A stretch of 64,000 bases of DNA from an archaeon (lineage in GTDB: Archaea > Aenigmatarchaeota > Aenigmatarchaeia > QMZP01 > JAFGSV01): positions 1-64,000 of the forward strand of contig JANQNF010000058.1 in NCBI GenBank assembly GCA_028279705.1, given 5' to 3'. The position numbers and the translations under genes are program-made. Positions 62,359 to 64,000 of this stretch are shown one piece after another (positions within the stretch are counted from its first letter, which is position 1; every line of letters starts with the position of its first letter). The notes under the pieces are model-generated. The model worked only from the letters and a program-made list of their open reading frames with translations, was not told the DNA's origin and did no database searches.

Positions 62359-63488
62359 AATAGCTTATTCCATTCGAATTTCGATACAGCATCCGAGATT
62401 TCCCCGTCTGTCGGAAATTTGAAATCAATGTCCCCTTCCCTTAATATCTTGTCTGTTTGTATATCTTCTTTCGGAACCCCTTTTACAATGAATGGTGCAA
62501 GCCTTGGCGAAAGTCCGCCACCCATGGTTTTTACGCATAACATCTCGGGCTTGATCTCCTCGCCCTTGTTCAGGGGAACTTTTGTGCAGAGGCTTTTTCC
62601 TATCCTTTGCTTGACAGATGACTCGCTCTTCAGGATATTCTTTTCCATGTTGGCTACATTGAGGGTGCACCTTCTCCCTTTAACGGATTTTTCCGTGTTT
62701 CTTATATCCCTTGCAACTCTCATGAGCCCGAGAGGTTCGAGCGAACCGGGATGATCCGTACCTTTCATTATTCTGGAAAGCGTGATGTGCTTTTCGATTG
62801 CGCATGCACCGAAAGCCACGGCGATTGTAGGCATAAGAATGCCGATTGTATGACCTGAATATCCGATGAGTGTCTTGTAACGGTTCCTAAAGAAAGGAAT
62901 ATAACCGAAGTCTATATCATCATAGTTTGAAGGGTATGCAGAAACACAGTAGTTGATTATGAGTTTGTCGTTGTACTTCTTTACTAGTTTCACAGCGTCG
63001 TCTATCTCACGGAGGGTACTCATTCCTGTTGAAATTATGACAGGTTTTCCCTTCTTGGCTACATATTCGAGAAGGGGCATGTTTATGAGATCCCTAGACG
63101 CTATCTTGAAAAGCGGCGCACCTAGATCATCGAGAAGGTCTGCACTGTCCTCATCACATACACTGGCATGGAATATCAGACCCTTCTTCTTGCAGTACTT
63201 GGAGAGTTCCTCATAATCCTCTTCACTGAGCTCAAGGTTTCGCCTGTGTTCCCCATAAGTATTTCCGAAAGAGTTCGGTCCGATGTATGGAGCGTCGTTA
63301 AGCTCTTTTGGAAGTGTCAGATTCAGACTCCTTTTACAGAACTTAACTGCATCCACTTTATGCTCATGTGCAAGGTTGATCAGCTTCTTGGCTATATCCA
63401 TGTCACCATTGTGGTTCTGACCTATCTCGGCCGTCACCAGCGCCGGATGACCGTCACCAATCAACCTGTTACCGATTTTTATTTCCAT
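62349..63488 (-). CDS. neuB: NeuB-family nonulosonic acid (sialic acid-type) synthase
   Basis: This 379-residue synthase, from ATG 63488, has TAEIGQNHNGDMDIAKKLIN near 20-39, KIASRDLINMPLLEYV near 133 and a GYSGHTIGILMPTIAVAFGA stretch near 210-230. IEKHITLSRIMKGTDHPGSL follows near 236, and a C-terminal SAF domain. The last ~30 residues extend beyond SAF (ISDAVSKFEWNKLLWR). It keeps the canonical NeuB motifs, unlike the copy at 59894. A TATA-like element AAATTATAAAAAGG on the minus strand (about 63520-63533) lies upstream. Cotranscribed with the HAD phosphatase, it may be a 9-phosphate synthase. Confidence 0.88.
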   Translation of the reverse strand: MEIKIGNRLIGDGHPALVTAEIGQNHNGDMDIAKKLINLAHEHKVDAVKFCKRSLNLTLPKELNDAPYIGPNSFGNTYGEHRRNLELSEEDYEELSKYCKKKGLIFHASVCDEDSADLLDDLGAPLFKIASRDLINMPLLEYVAKKGKPVIISTGMSTLREIDDAVKLVKKYNDKLIINYCVSAYPSNYDDIDFGYIPFFRNRYKTLIGYSGHTIGILMPTIAVAFGACAIEKHITLSRIMKGTDHPGSLEPLGLMRVARDIRNTEKSVKGRRCTLNVANMEKNILKSESSVKQRIGKSLCTKVPLNKGEEIKPEMLCVKTMGGGLSPRLAPFIVKGVPKEDIQTDKILREGDIDFKFPTDGEISDAVSKFEWNKLLWR

Positions 63489-63750
63489 GGGAACACTTGA
63501 AGAGTATTTGAATGATACCTTTTTATAATTTTTCCTAAATCTTACCCAGTCTAAACCCATTGTGTGCTTAAAAAAACCATCTTTTATGTTAATTCTGTGT
63601 CAGAATGTGACATTTCTGGCTGTCATCAGAATGTGGCATACACTGGAGATTCACAACATTTTTTGGGTAAAAAAGACAATTATGATATTCATTTGATTCA
63701 TTGAATACTGTCCATGGAAATCTTGAAATGAATGACACCGCGCCATACAG
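63489..63750. other. Intergenic region with direct repeats
   Basis: This 262-base gap is A/T-rich and holds no ORF that I trust. It contains the neuB promoter near 63520 and a pair of 14-base repeats, TCAGAATGTGACAT (63600-63613) and TCAGAATGTGGCAT (63626-63639), 26 bp apart and differing at one base. The first carries a TGTCA-N5-TGACA dyad. Confidence 0.45.
63600..63639. repeat. Two 14-bp direct repeats, possible operators
   Basis: TCAGAATGTGACAT and TCAGAATGTGGCAT are spaced by 26 bases between the partial flippase gene (3' side) and the neuB promoter. The spacing (about 2.5 helical turns) suits cooperative binding; regulator unknown. Confidence 0.4.
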
Positions 63751-64000
63751 TCACCTTGCCAGCTTTCTGATAAGTGGTATTCTGAATCCGAGCTTCTTCT
63801 CCAGCAGTCGTATTACTTCGACATCCTCCTCGTCAAAAGACCTTAGCATGACGAGTATTATTCCATATAGAACGAGGTAGGAAAAAATTATAATCGCGAG
63901 CGTGATTATTTCTGACTTGTCATTGAAGATACCTGTTGCAGTGTATAAAATAAACATTGCCGATGCACCTGCTAAAAATATCTTGACCAGCCTGCGTGTC
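63751..64000 (-). CDS. Partial Wzx-like polysaccharide flippase, C-terminal end only
   Basis: Only the last 83 codons are in the window; the ORF stays open to base 64000 (TRRLVKIFLAGASA precedes the track Met). Two hydrophobic segments (ITLAIIIFSYLVLYGIILVM and a preceding GASAMFILYTATG) and the basic tail VIRLLEKKLGFRIPLIRKLA resemble the C-terminus of MATE/Wzx-type O-antigen flippases. The fit to a surface-glycan island is good. It is too short for certainty. Confidence 0.5.
   Translation of the reverse strand, partial: TRRLVKIFLAGASAMFILYTATGIFNDKSEIITLAIIIFSYLVLYGIILVMLRSFDEEDVEVIRLLEKKLGFRIPLIRKLAR

Noticed and set aside
1-64000. tRNA, rRNA, CRISPR and insertion sequences
   Set aside because: I looked through the intergenic gaps and repeats by eye and saw no cloverleaf, array or transposase; I ran no covariance search, so a missed tRNA is possible.

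Overview
The window comes from an archaeon. The evidence is an Orc1/Cdc6 initiator next to a PolD small-subunit (DP1) homologue, a family B DNA polymerase, an archaeal NAC, ribosomal protein L10e, an AglB oligosaccharyltransferase, the thiolase/HMG-CoA synthase/DUF35 trio of the mevalonate route, a geranylgeranyl reductase-family protein, SecF-SecD in archaeal order, and TATA-type promoters. DP1 and the form of the origin boxes point to a euryarchaeal or DPANN-like lineage. I cannot name a genus from the sequence alone. No rRNA, tRNA, CRISPR array or insertion sequence was recognised.

Region 1 (1-7.1 kb) is replication and information processing. The window opens with a likely replication origin: an AT-rich stretch flanked by inverted ORB-like boxes. 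orc1, a shortened DP1 homologue that has lost its phosphoesterase motifs, and a TctA-family membrane protein follow. A second pair of ORB-like boxes lies past that operon, before the convergent polB gene. NAC is divergent from polB.

Region 2 (7.1-30 kb) is core metabolism and envelope. It holds a P-type Ca2+ ATPase with a Ca2+/cation antiporter, aglB, and a four-gene operon for an acetamido-uronic acid sugar nucleotide plus a lipid-carrier phosphotransferase. It also has the early mevalonate operon, a cytoplasmic DUF4430-like protein, an HTH regulator with a geranylgeranyl reductase, secF-secD, a DUF1512 protein, a PEP-synthase-like protein lacking its catalytic His and Cys, and L10e.

Region 3 (29.5-64 kb) is a long surface-glycan island. 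It encodes sugar-nucleotide synthesis (nucleotidyltransferases, UDP-glucose dehydrogenase, UDP-glucuronate decarboxylase, several epimerases, two DegT aminotransferases), glycosyltransferases including a GT2/GT-C fusion, and two flippase-like LPG_synthase_TM proteins. It also has three paralogous B12-binding radical SAM enzymes, a SPASM-type radical SAM enzyme, three methyltransferases, a formyltransferase, and nonulosonic-acid genes (two NeuB-type synthases, a SpsF-type cytidylyltransferase, a HAD phosphatase). A truncated gene resembling a polysaccharide flippase runs off the right edge. NAD synthesis genes sit inside the island beside an NAD-dependent sugar dehydrogenase. A ribbon-helix-helix/nucleotidyltransferase fusion is a candidate regulator, with a perfect 9-bp dyad at its 3' end.

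Translation signals are consistent. Many starts are preceded by GTGAT or GGTG, so several GTG or TTG starts in the ORF track look like Shine-Dalgarno sequences; I moved those starts to the following ATG. The strongest leads are the two ORB clusters, the degenerate DP1, the RHH-nucleotidyltransferase fusion, the triplicated B12 radical SAM enzymes, the GT2/GT-C fusion and the PEP-synthase pseudoenzyme.
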